Of a DNA stretch of 6,239 nucleotides, positions 6,138 through 6,239 are shown one piece after another (position 1 is the first letter of the stretch; each line of letters starts with the position of its first letter). The stretch is taken from NCBI GenBank assembly GCA_014239625.1, contig JAAZYN010000228.1, forward strand, positions 1 through 6,239. The letters run 5' to 3'. The position numbers and the translations under genes are program-made. The DNA comes from Myxococcales bacterium. GTDB taxonomy: Bacteria; Myxococcota_A; UBA9042; PHBI01; JAAZYN01. The notes under the pieces were generated by a model. The model made no database searches and was not told the DNA's origin. It saw nothing but the letters and a program-made list of their open reading frames with translations.

Positions 6138-6239
6138 GCTCCCACTCCTCATTGCTGTCGCCCCCGGCAGCCTCGATTGGATGACTACGTGCTTGCAGCG
6201 TATCGCGATCATGGCAAAAGAACGAGCCTGGACGCCCAG
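6138..6239 (-). other. Upstream leader of the operon, no defined promoter
   Basis: These 102 bases precede the first gene. Apart from the ribosome site they hold an 8-bp palindrome ATCGCGAT (6202-6209) and a TTGCCA hexamer on the minus strand (6211-6216) resembling a sigma-70 -35 box, but no -10 element lies at 16-18 bp. The transcription start is probably here or beyond the window edge. No rival gene on either strand is recognisable. Confidence 0.4.
6145..6150 (-). promoter_or_regulatory. Ribosome binding site for the receptor gene, deciding the 6137 start
   Basis: On the minus strand GAGGAG is followed by 7 nt (TGGGAGC) and ATG at 6137. The two upstream in-frame ATGs (6152 and 6212) would add 5 or 25 residues of no recognisable kind before the basic N-terminus and first membrane helix. 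The 6152 ATG has only a weak G-rich stretch before it. Confidence 0.8.

Noticed and set aside
6138..6212. Longer receptor start at ATG 6212 (539 residues)
   Set aside because: The extra 25 residues have no recognisable role and no good ribosome site, while the ATG at 6137 has GAGGAG at 7 nt and gives a typical receptor N-terminus.
6211..6216. TTGCCA on the minus strand as a sigma-70 -35 box
   Set aside because: No -10-like hexamer occurs 16-18 bp downstream, so a single five-of-six match is not enough.
6214..6228. Possible sigma-54 promoter (GG...GC on the minus strand) upstream of the receptor
   Set aside because: The spacing between GG and GC is 11 bases rather than the required 10, and the flanking bases match the consensus poorly.

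Overview
This window is GC-rich bacterial DNA with one block of minus-strand genes. It encodes a complete chemosensory (Che-type) signalling system, except that the last gene runs off the window's left edge. In transcription order (right to left) the genes are: a transmembrane chemoreceptor (6137-4593), a CheW coupling protein (4596-4075), a small divergent CheW-like protein (4078-3692), a hybrid CheA kinase with a fused receiver domain (3695-1470), the methylesterase CheB (1460-372), and the N-terminal 125 residues of the methyltransferase CheR (375-1). All junctions but one overlap by 4 bp (ATGA or GTGA). The exception is cheA/cheB, where 9 bp separate the genes and a perfect Shine-Dalgarno sequence overlaps the cheA stop codon. 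This is a single, tightly coupled operon. Nothing points to mobile elements, CRISPR arrays, tRNA or rRNA genes.

Organism: the high GC content, the CheA-REC hybrid without a P2 domain (FrzE/DifE-like), and two CheW-type proteins beside CheA together suggest a myxobacterium or relative (Myxococcota, formerly Deltaproteobacteria). This is inferred from architecture, not from a search. The gene content matches the Myxococcus frz operon (frzA-frzB-frzCD-frzE-frzG-frzF), but here the receptor gene comes first and encodes a membrane protein with a periplasmic sensor, unlike the cytoplasmic FrzCD.

How it should work: the receptor senses a periplasmic cue with a domain of about 125 residues. HAMP-type segments pass the signal to a cytoplasmic hairpin, whose tip holds CheA through CheW. 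The second CheW-like protein lacks the usual Arg-Gly motif and may tune or cap the array. CheA autophosphorylates on His53 and can pass phosphate to its own receiver (Asp672) and to the CheB receiver (Asp56). CheR and CheB then set receptor methylation for adaptation. No separate CheY is encoded in the window, so the output is either the CheA receiver or a regulator encoded elsewhere.

The 102 bp upstream of the receptor start hold a good ribosome binding site but no promoter I can defend. No terminator is visible, as expected with the operon continuing past the left edge.
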